A stretch of DNA of 64,000 nucleotides from an uncultured Bacteroidales bacterium (GTDB lineage Bacteria > Bacteroidota > Bacteroidia > Bacteroidales > Bacteroidaceae), in NCBI GenBank assembly GCA_902778625.1, contig CACYYM010000010.1, positions 124,001 through 188,000 on the forward strand. Reading direction: 5' to 3'. A program made the translations under genes and the position numbers. A model generated the notes under the pieces. That model did no database searches, had not been told where the DNA came from, and was given only the letters and a program-made list of their open reading frames with translations. Positions 24,956-32,922 of the stretch are shown piece after piece; the stretch's first letter is position 1; every line of letters begins with the position of its first letter.

Positions 24956-26899
24956 ATGAAGAAGTCACTTTTCCTTGCGGTTCTGCTCCTCTCGAGTTTT
25001 GCCGCCAAAGCACAGAAACAAGTCAGCGCTACAAGTCCCGACGGACAGACAAAGGTAACGGTAACCGTTTCCGACCGTATCTACTATGACGTAGAGAGTC
25101 ACGGCGAACTGCTGTTCAAGCAGAACCACATCGGCATGACCCTCAAAGACCGCACCCTTGGAGAGAAGCCCGCACTCAAGGGCAACAAGGTGACGAAGGT
25201 CAACGAGACCATCACGCCCATCCATCCCCTCAAGTTCAGCAAGGTAGAGAACAACTATACTTTGCTGACTCTCACTTTCGGCGGGAACTACAAGGTTGAG
25301 TGGCGCATCTACAACGACGGCGTGGCCTACCGCTTCGTCACAGCCTTGAAGGGCGACATCGAAGTGATGAGCGAAGACGGAACATGGCAACTTGCCAGTC
25401 CCGCAAAACTCGTCCTGCAGCAACCCGGCGGCTTCAAGACAAGCTGCGAGGAGAACTACTCCGTCGTGGCAAGCAACGAGTGGAAAGCCGACGACCGCAT
25501 GAGCGAACTGCCCATCCTCGTCATGGGCGAGAAGCAGAAAGTGCTCATCTCCGAATTCGACCTCTTCGACTATGCCGGCGTCTTCCTTAAGTCAACTGGC
25601 GAAGGCAGCAACACTTTCACGATTACTCAGCCCAAGTGCCCGATTGAATACGAGGACCGCGGCGACCGCAGCCACAACATCCTCAAGGAAGCCGACTATA
25701 TCGCCAAGACGACTGGCACTCGCACATTCCCCTGGCGCTACATGCTCATCACTCAGAACGACGGACAACTGGTGGAGAGCACAATGCCTGTTCGTCTCGC
25801 ACCCGCCAACGCAATCGGAGACACCGATTGGATTAAGGTGGGACAGACTTGCTGGGACTGGCTCAACGGCATTCCCTATGGCCCGGATGTAACGTTTAAG
25901 TCTGGCATCAACCTCGACACCTACAAGTACTTCATTGATTTCGCAGCTCGCAACGGCGTAGGCTACATCCTCATCGACGAAGGCTGGGCACTCAATACAC
26001 GCGACCCCTTCCAGACCAATCCCGAAGTACATCTGCCCGAGATCATCTCCTACGGCAAGAGCAAAGGCGTGGGCGTCATCCTGTGGTTGCCATGGCTCAC
26101 CGTAGAGCACCACATGGACCTCTTCCAGAAGTTTGAGGAGTGGGGCATCAAGGGCACAAAGATTGACTTCATGGACCGTCAGGACCAATGGATGATTAAC
26201 TTCTACGAGCGCGTTGCCAAGGAAGCTGCCAAGCACCACATCTTCATCGATTTCCACGGCGCATTCCATCCCAGCGGCTTGGATTACAAGTATCCCAACG
26301 TCCTGACCTACGAAGGTGTGCGCGGTATGGAATATAACGGAAGCTGCAAGCCCGACAACAGCGTTTGGCTTCCCTTCCTTCGCAATGCCGTCGGACCAAT
26401 GGACTACACGCCAGGCTCCATGCTGAACTACCAGCCCGAACGCCATCATGGTAGCCGTCCCATCTGTTCAGGTGTGGGCACAAAGGCTCTCAACATGGCT
26501 GTATTTGTTCTCTTCGAGAGCAACCTGCAGATGTTGATGGACAATCCTTGCCGCTACGACATGTGGCCCGACTGCCGCGACTTCCTCACAAGTGTTCCTG
26601 TGAACTGGGACGAGACTCGCGTCCTCGCAGCGGAAGCAGGTCAGTATTGCGTGGTTGCAAAGCGCAAAGGAGACAAGTGGTTCATCGGTGGCTTCACCAA
26701 CAGCACAGAACGCGACCTGCAGCTCAAGTTCGACTTCCTGCCTTCTGGCAAGCAGTTCAAGATGACGAGCTTCGAGGATGGAGTCAACGCACACATCATG
26801 GCCATGGACTACATCCGCAAAGAGAGCAGAGTCAGCAACACGACCACGTTGCCCATCCACATGGCTCGCAATGGCGGCTGGTGCGCAAGCATCGAATAA
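24956..26899 (+). CDS. GH97-family alpha-glycosidase, exported
   Basis: 647 aa. Signal peptide MKKSLFLAVLLLSSFAAKAQ. The N-terminal beta-sandwich (SPDGQTKVTVTVSDRIYYDV, YNDGVAYRF) and the central barrel (WCWDWLNG-like TCWDWLNGIPYG, YILIDEGWALN, GVILWLPWLTVEHHMD, GTKIDFMDRQDQWMINFY) are typical of family 97, to which SusB belongs. Asp404 in KIDFMD is the likely nucleophile of the retaining subgroup (alpha-galactosidase like), with calcium-binding glutamates elsewhere; an inverting alpha-glucosidase role is less likely but not excluded. It degrades oligosaccharides in the periplasm. Preceded by a phased array and followed by a strong terminator. Confidence 0.9.
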   Translation: MKKSLFLAVLLLSSFAAKAQKQVSATSPDGQTKVTVTVSDRIYYDVESHGELLFKQNHIGMTLKDRTLGEKPALKGNKVTKVNETITPIHPLKFSKVENNYTLLTLTFGGNYKVEWRIYNDGVAYRFVTALKGDIEVMSEDGTWQLASPAKLVLQQPGGFKTSCEENYSVVASNEWKADDRMSELPILVMGEKQKVLISEFDLFDYAGVFLKSTGEGSNTFTITQPKCPIEYEDRGDRSHNILKEADYIAKTTGTRTFPWRYMLITQNDGQLVESTMPVRLAPANAIGDTDWIKVGQTCWDWLNGIPYGPDVTFKSGINLDTYKYFIDFAARNGVGYILIDEGWALNTRDPFQTNPEVHLPEIISYGKSKGVGVILWLPWLTVEHHMDLFQKFEEWGIKGTKIDFMDRQDQWMINFYERVAKEAAKHHIFIDFHGAFHPSGLDYKYPNVLTYEGVRGMEYNGSCKPDNSVWLPFLRNAVGPMDYTPGSMLNYQPERHHGSRPICSGVGTKALNMAVFVLFESNLQMLMDNPCRYDMWPDCRDFLTSVPVNWDETRVLAAEAGQYCVVAKRKGDKWFIGGFTNSTERDLQLKFDFLPSGKQFKMTSFEDGVNAHIMAMDYIRKESRVSNTTTLPIHMARNGGWCASIE

Positions 26900-26922
26900 C
26901 ACTAAACGCATCTGCACATAAC

Positions 26923-26967
26923 AAAAGCGGACGAAGGCTACAAAACATCTACCTTCGTCCGCTTTTT
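26923..26967 (+). terminator. Rho-independent terminator after GH97
   Basis: A 15-bp stem AAAAGCGGACGAAGG/CCTTCGTCCGCTTTT ends in TTTTT. Confidence 0.92.
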
Positions 26968-27048
26968 CGTAAGCAAACAGAAGTTTTTATTTACATTAGC
27001 GGGAACAATATCCCTCATTATGCGTCTTCATATTAGAGCAACGACACA

Positions 27049-27549
27049 ATGGAGAAAGAAGCGTTCTGCACATTGGCACGACAGCTGAGGCCCGACATCC
27101 TGTCCCTCAGCCGCCGCTTTCTTAAAGAGGAGAGCGAGGCCGAAGACAACGTGCAGGACACGCTGCTCAGGCTGTGGACCATCAGAGCTCAGCTCGACGA
27201 AGTCCGCTCCGTTCAAGCGCTGACGTTCGCCATATGCCGAAATCTCTGCATCTCCAAGCTGCGCAAAAGGCACACCATACCAATGGAACTGAGCGACGAG
27301 ATACGGCTCGTCAGCACACACGACTCCGGGTGGATGCTCGAGGAAAAGGAAAACGCCGAGTGGCTGGAGGACAACATAGCAGGACTCCCTGCGGCACAGA
27401 TGCAAATCCTAAGGATGAGCCAGCAGGACGGCCTGGAGAACAGCGAGATAGCAGAGGTGCTGGGCATCAGCGAAGTGACTGTCAGAACTGCACTCTGCAA
27501 AGCAAGGAAGAACCTCATGGAACGACTCATAAAGCGCAATCAATCATGA
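27049..27549 (+). CDS. ECF-type RNA polymerase sigma factor
   Basis: 166 aa. Region 2 (about 10-75: LSRRFLKEESEAEDNVQDTLLRLW) and region 4 (about 110-160: LPAAQMQILRMSQQDGLENS, IAEVLGISEVTVRTALCKAR helix-turn-helix) are present, with no region 1 or 3, as in extracytoplasmic-function sigma factors. It ends in ATGA, overlapping the next start by 4 nt, which implies translational coupling with the putative anti-sigma factor. The operon also encodes an exported small protein and an outer-membrane barrel, suggesting an envelope-stress response. Target promoters cannot be read here. Confidence 0.93.
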   Translation: MEKEAFCTLARQLRPDILSLSRRFLKEESEAEDNVQDTLLRLWTIRAQLDEVRSVQALTFAICRNLCISKLRKRHTIPMELSDEIRLVSTHDSGWMLEEKENAEWLEDNIAGLPAAQMQILRMSQQDGLENSEIAEVLGISEVTVRTALCKARKNLMERLIKRNQS

Positions 27550-27998
27550 AGAAGGAGATAAACATACGCGAACTGCTCCACCGCTATATGGAGGGGGAGA
27601 GCACGCAAACAGAGATGAAGCAGCTCAAGGCATACTTCGACAGCGGACAAGACTTGCCTGAGGACTTGAGAGCCTTTGCCCAGATGTTCGCCATCATAGA
27701 CGAAGAGATGCCGACGCCAAGCGCAGAGGCATTAGACAGGTTCTCTGAAGGACAGCCACTGAAAGCAAAGCGCACACTGCCTCTCTGGCCTTTCATAGCT
27801 GCTGCCTGCATTGCCGCCTTTGCCTTTATCTTCCTCACGCCTCCACAAAAAGAGGAAAGCATGGCAATAGCATACATCGACGGCAAGGCAGTGGGCGACA
27901 AGGCACTGGCCATGCAAATGGGGCAAGAAGCCCTGCAAGAGATATTCAGCAACGGAAACCAAGAACAGCAACTCAATGAATTATTCAACGCGCCATGA
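27546..27998 (+). CDS. Putative membrane-anchored anti-sigma factor
   Basis: 150 aa from MKKEINIRELLHRYMEGEST, beginning in the ATGA overlap with the sigma gene. An N-terminal helical cytosolic part of about 78 residues (sigma-binding candidate) precedes one membrane segment (PLWPFIAAACIAAFAFIFL, about 80-100) and a short periplasmic tail. There is no zinc-binding HxxxCxxC motif. The position directly after an ECF sigma gene and the topology support an anti-sigma role; there is no direct sequence proof. It ends in another ATGA overlap with the next gene. Confidence 0.75.
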   Translation: MKKEINIRELLHRYMEGESTQTEMKQLKAYFDSGQDLPEDLRAFAQMFAIIDEEMPTPSAEALDRFSEGQPLKAKRTLPLWPFIAAACIAAFAFIFLTPPQKEESMAIAYIDGKAVGDKALAMQMGQEALQEIFSNGNQEQQLNELFNAP

Positions 27999-28456
27999 AA
28001 CATCTACTCATAACACTTGCGCTCATCGCAGCCAGTCTGCCCCTCTCGGCACAGGAAGGCCTCCGCATCAACGAGGTCTTTGAGGGGAACATTATTAATG
28101 AACTAGCCATGCAGGAAAGTCTCGTCAAGGGAGAAAGCCTCGAACCATTCAAACTGAAGGTGCTCCATACAGTCAAGTTCACTACTGGCAACTCGCCTCG
28201 CGACAAAGTGGAAGCGCTCTTCGAGGAAGACATGAAAGGTCGTCTCTCTGACAACAACGACAATCTGGAGCTTGAGTATCGCGACGGACACCTTTACTAC
28301 GCCATCGTTCAGATTGCCGACACAAAGAAAGGACGGCACCGATACATCTGCTATCAATGCCGACAAGCAGCAATGGGCGGCAACAGCATCACGCTCGTCT
28401 ATATGGAAGGCAAGGCCAGCCTGGCAGACCTCAGGAAGACGTTCAAGAAGAAGTAA
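27995..28456 (+). CDS. Small exported protein of the ECF operon (possibly DUF6108)
   Basis: 153 aa. Signal peptide MKHLLITLALIAASLPLSAQ, mature part of about 134 aa with EGLRINEVFEGNIINELAMQ and a C-terminal YMEGKASLADLRKTFKKK. It resembles small uncharacterised Bacteroidales proteins (I think DUF6108, not certain). It starts in the ATGA overlap with the anti-sigma gene, so all three are coupled. A periplasmic role in the envelope response is inference from context only. Confidence 0.78.
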   Translation: MKHLLITLALIAASLPLSAQEGLRINEVFEGNIINELAMQESLVKGESLEPFKLKVLHTVKFTTGNSPRDKVEALFEEDMKGRLSDNNDNLELEYRDGHLYYAIVQIADTKKGRHRYICYQCRQAAMGGNSITLVYMEGKASLADLRKTFKKK

Positions 28457-28484
28457 AACACATAATATAATAATGTATAAGACA

Positions 28485-29175
28485 ATGAAAAAGGTTTTAG
28501 CAGCCATCTTATTGGCAACATTGGGAGTAACAAGCGTAATGGCAGATGACACTTAAGGTTGGGAAGAACAATTCGAGAAGTACCGTGGAGGTAAATCTGA
28601 GCAGCAGTCTCTCGTTCGGTTTCATCGGAGGCATCAACCAGGCAGAAGGCGTCAGCATCGACATGGGGCAGTCCTTCGAGATTGAATGGGGCGACGTCAT
28701 CAGCAGCAAGGTACGTGTCGGCAAGAAGGATTTCATGCGAATCGGAATGGGATTCGACTGGAGGAACTACAGAGTGACTGACTTCAAGATGTTCTCCAAG
28801 GACGAGCGCGGCATCATTTCCATGCAGGACTATCCCGAAGGCACAGAGCCCAAGTTCAGCCGCATCCACACTTTCAGCCTCTCATTCCCCCTCAAATACT
28901 ACCACTACTTCAACAAGAAGGTGTATTTCGCCGTAGGTCCTGAGCTCTACTTCACCCCTTGGGGCTCCCTCAAGACACGCTATTATGAGGGCGACGAGAA
29001 GAGGAAGATAACGGCAGGCAATGTCCACCAGAGCCGCTTCTCAGTGGGCGTAGGGGCAGAAGTCATTGTGCACCACGTGGGCATCTACTACAAATACAAC
29101 CCCTTCAACGTCCTTCGAACCAGTTATGGTCCGAAGTTCAGCACAATGACCGTCGGCCTCAAAGTGGCGTTCTGA
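28485..29175 (+). pseudogene. Outer-membrane beta-barrel gene with frameshift after the signal peptide
   Basis: Two overlapping frames make one gene. Frame one starts at ATG 28485 (or 28473): MKKVLAAILLATLGVTSVMA, a good signal peptide, then DDT and stop TAA at 28554-28556. The second frame, open from 28546, gives MTLKVGKNNSRSTVEVNLSS and a barrel of about 200 aa ending GLKVAF, with alternating residues and a terminal Phe as in outer-membrane proteins (PorT-like size). A +1 shift (or loss of one AC from an ACAC run) in GATGACACTTAAG would join them. Read as is, the barrel has no export signal. It could be a real lesion, a phase-variable site or a sequencing error. Last gene of the sigma operon. 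Confidence 0.8.
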
Positions 29176-29203
29176 AGAGGAGCATGGCGTTGGCATACTA
29201 AAG

Positions 29204-29241
29204 GAGAGCCCCCAATCCGATAGGAAAGAGGGCTTTCGATT
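29204..29241 (+). terminator. Possible terminator after the barrel gene
   Basis: An 8-bp stem GAGAGCCC/GGGCTTTC (one G-T pair) lies 28 nt after the stop; there is no clear T run. Confidence 0.4.
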
Positions 29242-29589
29242 ATAGTAGGGATATTCATGTAGAAATCCGTTGCGCGTGACAAACGAGCCAATCGTCCTCT
29301 GTCAATTATCTCTCTGCGGGTGGACATCAATAGTAATTATAATGGGAATCAACGTATAGATTAGGGCATATTGTCTGCTTGTTTTGTAAACAATTTTCCG
29401 AGAGAGACGCGTTCTGACGGCTTGTTTTTTGCTTTGTGGCACTTTCCTGCCTGAAACGCTGAAAATGGGCTTAAATCAAGTCGCAGTTGATAATCAGCTG
29501 GTTACAAAGCCAAATTTTGAAGCACAAGGCAAAGAAAGTATATTTGCAGCACACAGAATAGTTAAATAGCGCATGGTTTGAGCCGAAAT
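29242..29589. other. Gene-free gap, left part, between convergent genes
   Basis: The 673 bp from 29176 to 29848 between two convergent genes holds a weak terminator, about 350 bp of AT-rich sequence with no coding character on either strand, then the phased array (29590-29688) and a CTCCCCT...AGGGG repeat (29769-29825). Confidence 0.5.
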
Positions 29590-29688
29590 TCTGCCTGCGG
29601 AGATGGGCAACTCCACATGCGGTAATTACAAACATCGCGTGCGGCGTTGGCAATCTTCGCGTGCGGCGTTTTCTTTCTTCGCCTGCAA
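29590..29688 (+). repeat. 22-nt-phased palindrome array (core CGCGTGCGG)
   Basis: Centres fall at 29595.5, 29617.5, 29639.5, 29661.5 and 29683.5. Cores read TGCCTGCGG, CCACATGCGG, TCGCGTGCGG (twice) and TCGCCTGCAA. The arrays at 2804-2902 and 48743-48822 have the same core. Confidence 0.85.
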
Positions 29689-29768
29689 TATTTCCAGACG
29701 CCTCACTTTTTGGCGCTTTTTTTGTAAAGGATTTTCCCTGAAAATGGACGGAGAATACCGCGACAAAA

Positions 29769-29825
29769 CTCCCCTCCCATTCCAAAGAGGAGCCCTCTTA
29801 TCCTAAAAGGGGTTCGGGGACTCCT
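29769..29825 (+). repeat. Divergent copy of the CCCCTCC/GGAGGGG repeat
   Basis: ACTCCCCTCCCATTCCAAAG and AAAAGGGGTTCGGGGACTCC form an inverted pair about 15 nt apart. Both resemble the in-frame copy in the sulfatase gene. Here it lies between convergent genes, where it could also end transcription. Confidence 0.5.
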
Positions 29826-29848
29826 TGTTTCTCCGAGGAACAATTGTG

Positions 29849-30940
29849 CTATTTGAGTATCTTGCGAAGCTTGCGGAGGTAGGCATCAGCATACTGGCGC
29901 ATGCCAAGGTCGTTGGGATGAAGGCCTTCCACCATCGAGTCCTGTGTGAATCCCATTTCATCATGGCTCAGATAATAGAGTTGCTTCACTCCCTGCTTCT
30001 TCATGGCTCTGTAGGCCCGACGCTGCTCACTGTTGCTGCCTGTGTACCAGTCAATGTTCCGCTGCGAACTTGCCCCATTGGCATAGTCGTGCTCCACCAG
30101 CAGGATGGGTGCCTGACTCTTTTCCCTCAGTATGCCCACACCCTTCAGCAAACGGTCGTAAATCAGTTCTGTGCGCTCTGTCGACATGTTGGGCAGGCAG
30201 TCTATGACAAAAAGCCTTGCATCTATCTCTGCCAGGAACTCGAACATCTCCTCTTCCAACTGGCCATTGCCGGAGAAAGCCAGGTTGATGACTGGATAGC
30301 CTGACTCGCGATGCACGATGTTGGTCCATGCCATGCCTGGCCTCGAGGCACATGCCCCCTGACCTATCGAGGTGCCATACACCACAATGGGCTTCTCCTC
30401 AGAAACAGGGATGAAGCGCAGTTCCTTGCCTTCGGGCACTCCTATCTCCATCCATGCCACCTCATTGTAAAGAGGCAGGAACAACTCGAAATCATAGCCT
30501 TTGTCCTCGCCTGTAAAGTAGGTCAGGTCCTTGAACTCATAGTTGACTGTATCCTTGAACGACTCGTTGAACTTGCTGGCACACCATCGCAACCTGCCAT
30601 TAGCATCTGTGGCATAGAGGTCAACTCCCGAGACGCCTGTTGTGGGCATGTGGAACATGTTCAGCCCTCCTCTCACCTTGTATCTCACCTTTATGCTCTG
30701 TGCATTCGAGTGGAAGCATATCGACAGGCCTGCCGACTGCTTGGAGAGCCTCCACACGGCACTGCGCACCTTGCTCTCTGCTCTTGGACTCAAGCGGAAG
30801 AAGTTGTCCCTGAGCTCGCTGTTCCACCATCGGCCATGCACCATATTGTCGCCCTGCTCAAGAGGGTTCATCCACTTTGTCTGAGCCCCTATGGGCAACA
30901 GACACATCACACTCACTGCTATCAATACTAATCTTTTCAT
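29849..30940 (-). CDS. SGNH/GDSL-family hydrolase, exported
   Basis: 363 aa. Signal peptide MKRLVLIAVSVMCLLPIGAQ. An N-terminal beta-sandwich (WWNSELRDNFFRLSPRAE, YKVRGGLNMFHMPTTG; SGNH_hydro_N type) is followed by the hydrolase domain with block I YGTSIGQGA (nucleophile Ser), block III SGNGQ and block V EGLHPNDLGMRQYA (Asp-His). Such enzymes are carbohydrate or other acyl esterases. It follows the sulfatase by 46 nt on the same strand, so de-esterification and desulfation of a host or plant glycan are plausibly linked; substrate unknown. Confidence 0.87.
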   Translation of the reverse strand: MKRLVLIAVSVMCLLPIGAQTKWMNPLEQGDNMVHGRWWNSELRDNFFRLSPRAESKVRSAVWRLSKQSAGLSICFHSNAQSIKVRYKVRGGLNMFHMPTTGVSGVDLYATDANGRLRWCASKFNESFKDTVNYEFKDLTYFTGEDKGYDFELFLPLYNEVAWMEIGVPEGKELRFIPVSEEKPIVVYGTSIGQGACASRPGMAWTNIVHRESGYPVINLAFSGNGQLEEEMFEFLAEIDARLFVIDCLPNMSTERTELIYDRLLKGVGILREKSQAPILLVEHDYANGASSQRNIDWYTGSNSEQRRAYRAMKKQGVKQLYYLSHDEMGFTQDSMVEGLHPNDLGMRQYADAYLRKLRKILK

Positions 30941-30986
30941 ATTGTCTTCTTTCTTCTGATGGTATAAATTGAAAGTTTAGAGTTTG

Positions 30987-32669
30987 TTAAGGCAATGTAA
31001 TGGGGAAGAGCGGGCTGTCGGTGTGCTCTTGGTGGACAATGCCGATGAGTTCAGCAAGCTTGTCGGGACAGGTGGCCTTGAGGTCGTGGTCTTCATGGAT
31101 GTCGTCCTTGAGATTATAGAGGAAAGGCTTGCCCTGACTGACCACGAGTTTCCAATCGCCCTGCCTCACTCCAATCACTTGTGTAGGGCCGTCGCTCATC
31201 TCCCAATAGAGGAACTCGTGCTTCTGTTGTTTGTGAGGCTTGCCAAGCAGAGTCGGGCAGAAGGAGATGCCATCAAAACCAGCCCCCGTCCCCTCCAAAG
31301 GAGGTGTGAATGGCAAGAAAGAAGCGTGTCTGTTCCCACCTCCTTTGGAGGGGTTAGGGGAGGCCTTGCTATGCGCCCTTATCTCTTTCTTTGTAAATGC
31401 ACCACTATACTCCATGAAGGTTGGCATGAGGTCGTAGAAAGCCAACTGATGATTGCTGACTTTGCCTTTTGGGACGCCTGCTCCCCAACAGATGAAGGGG
31501 ATGCGAATGCCGCCTTCGTAAGTGCTTCGCTTGATGCCTCGCAGCTTACCGTCACGCCCAAAGAAACCCGGATCTGCCCCACCCTCCTCGTGCGGACCGT
31601 TGTCGCTGGTGAAGATGACGAGCGTGTTGTCGGCAAGCCCCTTGTCTTTCAGTTTCTCGATAATCTCTCCTACGTAAGCATCGAGGCGTGTTATCATCGC
31701 CGCAAACTGCGCGTGCTTGTCATTGCCGCCGTAATACCAGCTCCCTGCATCTGTCTTGTAAGAGCGTTCTTCCTCGGCAAGAAAGAGTTTATGATAGCGT
31801 TCGACGATAGAGTCCCTTGGTTGCCAAAGCTCAGCATGCGGCAAGGTGTAGGTGAAGATGCCAAGGAAAGGCTTGCCTTTTGTTTGCCTGTCGAGCCATT
31901 CAAGGGCATAGCGATGGATGAGGTCGGCAGAGTATTGAGGACGCTTCTCATAATCTGTGCTGCCGGAATTTACGCCAGGATGCTCAATGTTTTGCTCCAA
32001 GACTTCGGCCACGAGGTGCGTGTCGCCCCGTCCCTCCGGGTCGTAGCGGTTCAGGAAATTGGGGAAATAGCTGTGTGCCTGGAATTGACAGACAGGACCA
32101 TAAAAGCAATCGATGCCCCTGAGGTTGGGTAAAGAACACGACGAACTCTCGCGGCTCTTGCTTGTATCTGTGTTTCCATCGGGCAGACAGGCATAAGTGT
32201 CAGGGAAGTCGTAGTTCCAATACCCCCCTGCCCATTTGCCAAACATGCCTGTACGGTAACCCTTCTCCTTGAAAAGCTCAGGGATGATGGGCTGTGTCAT
32301 ATCGTAAGGCTCTTGCCCTATGACATAGTAGTCGGCATTCTCGCCAAACATATTCTGCCTCAAGACCGCACGACCCCAATACTCGCGGTTGCCTCGTATC
32401 TTAGCATGTCCGGTATGTTGTCCTGTCATAAAGGAGCAACGGCTGGGCGCGCTCACAGGGCAGCCGGCATAGGCATCAGTAAAACTCATCCCTTCCTCCG
32501 CCATACGGTCGATGTTGGGAGTGGCGATGAGCCTTTGCCCATAGCATCCCAAGTCGCCATAACCCATGTCGTCACACATTATATATATTATATTATAGTG
32601 TGGCGTCTTAGCCGTCAAAGCAAAAGGAAACGTAGCAAAGAGCGATACAAAATAGAGTTTAGAATTCAT
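30987..32669 (-). CDS. Ser-type sulfatase (arylsulfatase family S1) with in-frame repeat insertion
   Basis: 560 aa with a signal peptide (about 1-20). Metal site IMCDDMGYGDLG (Asp33, Asp34). The sulfatase signature is PVSAPSRCSFMTGQHTG, in which Ser73 of S-x-P-x-R replaces the more common Cys and should be converted to formylglycine by a radical-SAM maturase (anSME, not in this window). Further motifs: FTSDNGPHEEGG and GDWKLVVSQG. Residues about 430-467 (SKASPNPSKGG ... FTPPLEGTGAG) are not sulfatase sequence but the translation of an inverted repeat, 31281-31362, inserted in frame between the catalytic and C-terminal parts. The downstream parts still align, so the enzyme may be functional. 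It heads a two-gene operon with the SGNH hydrolase. Confidence 0.9.
   Translation of the reverse strand: MNSKLYFVSLFATFPFALTAKTPHYNIIYIMCDDMGYGDLGCYGQRLIATPNIDRMAEEGMSFTDAYAGCPVSAPSRCSFMTGQHTGHAKIRGNREYWGRAVLRQNMFGENADYYVIGQEPYDMTQPIIPELFKEKGYRTGMFGKWAGGYWNYDFPDTYACLPDGNTDTSKSRESSSCSLPNLRGIDCFYGPVCQFQAHSYFPNFLNRYDPEGRGDTHLVAEVLEQNIEHPGVNSGSTDYEKRPQYSADLIHRYALEWLDRQTKGKPFLGIFTYTLPHAELWQPRDSIVERYHKLFLAEEERSYKTDAGSWYYGGNDKHAQFAAMITRLDAYVGEIIEKLKDKGLADNTLVIFTSDNGPHEEGGADPGFFGRDGKLRGIKRSTYEGGIRIPFICWGAGVPKGKVSNHQLAFYDLMPTFMEYSGAFTKKEIRAHSKASPNPSKGGGNRHASFLPFTPPLEGTGAGFDGISFCPTLLGKPHKQQKHEFLYWEMSDGPTQVIGVRQGDWKLVVSQGKPFLYNLKDDIHEDHDLKATCPDKLAELIGIVHQEHTDSPLFPITLP
31281..31362 (+). repeat. Inverted repeat inserted in-frame in the sulfatase gene
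   Basis: A perfect 17-bp inverted repeat, CCCCTCCAAAGGAGGTG (31290-31306) and CACCTCCTTTGGAGGGG (31337-31353), with a 30-nt loop. Each arm is itself palindromic. Outer flanks GCCCCCGT and GGTTAGGGGAGGCC are also related to each other. It is translated as SPNPSKGG and PPLEG on the sulfatase strand. Confidence 0.85.
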
Positions 32670-32688
32670 TGCGGCCTTTATTTTGGCA

Positions 32689-32696
32689 CAAAGTTA
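32689..32696 (-). promoter_or_regulatory. -7 promoter box TAACTTTG for the sulfatase operon
   Basis: Minus-strand TAACTTTG lies 19 nt upstream of the sulfatase ATG (32669), implying a very short leader. It is divergent from the tRNA-Leu box. Confidence 0.7.
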
Positions 32697-32728
32697 CGAA
32701 AAAGTTTGGAAGGAACAAAAAATTGTCT

Positions 32729-32736
32729 TACCTTTG
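32729..32736 (+). promoter_or_regulatory. -7 promoter box TACCTTTG for tRNA-Leu
   Basis: TACCTTTG lies 12 nt before the mature 5' end of tRNA-Leu. Confidence 0.7.
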
Positions 32737-32748
32737 CACATGTTTTAA

Positions 32749-32830
32749 GCCCCGATGGCGGAATCGGTAGACGCGTCGGTCTCAAACACCGATAGGGAAA
32801 CCTGTGCCGGTTCGACCCCGGCTCGGGGTA
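32749..32830 (+). tRNA. tRNA-Leu (anticodon CAA)
   Basis: 82 nt class II tRNA. Acceptor GCCCCGA/TCGGGGT, D arm with GGCGGAATCGGTAGACGC, anticodon stem TCGGT/ACCGA with loop CTCAAAC giving CAA (reads TTG), long variable arm TAGGGAAACCTG, T arm CCGGTTCGACCCCGG. No CCA encoded. Confidence 0.94.
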
Positions 32831-32922
32831 CGCAAACAGGCGGATAGCTAAGAGGCTGTCTGCCTGTTTTGCTAAAGACACATCTCTCGACTATTCTTAA
32901 AATAACTAAACACATATTTATT

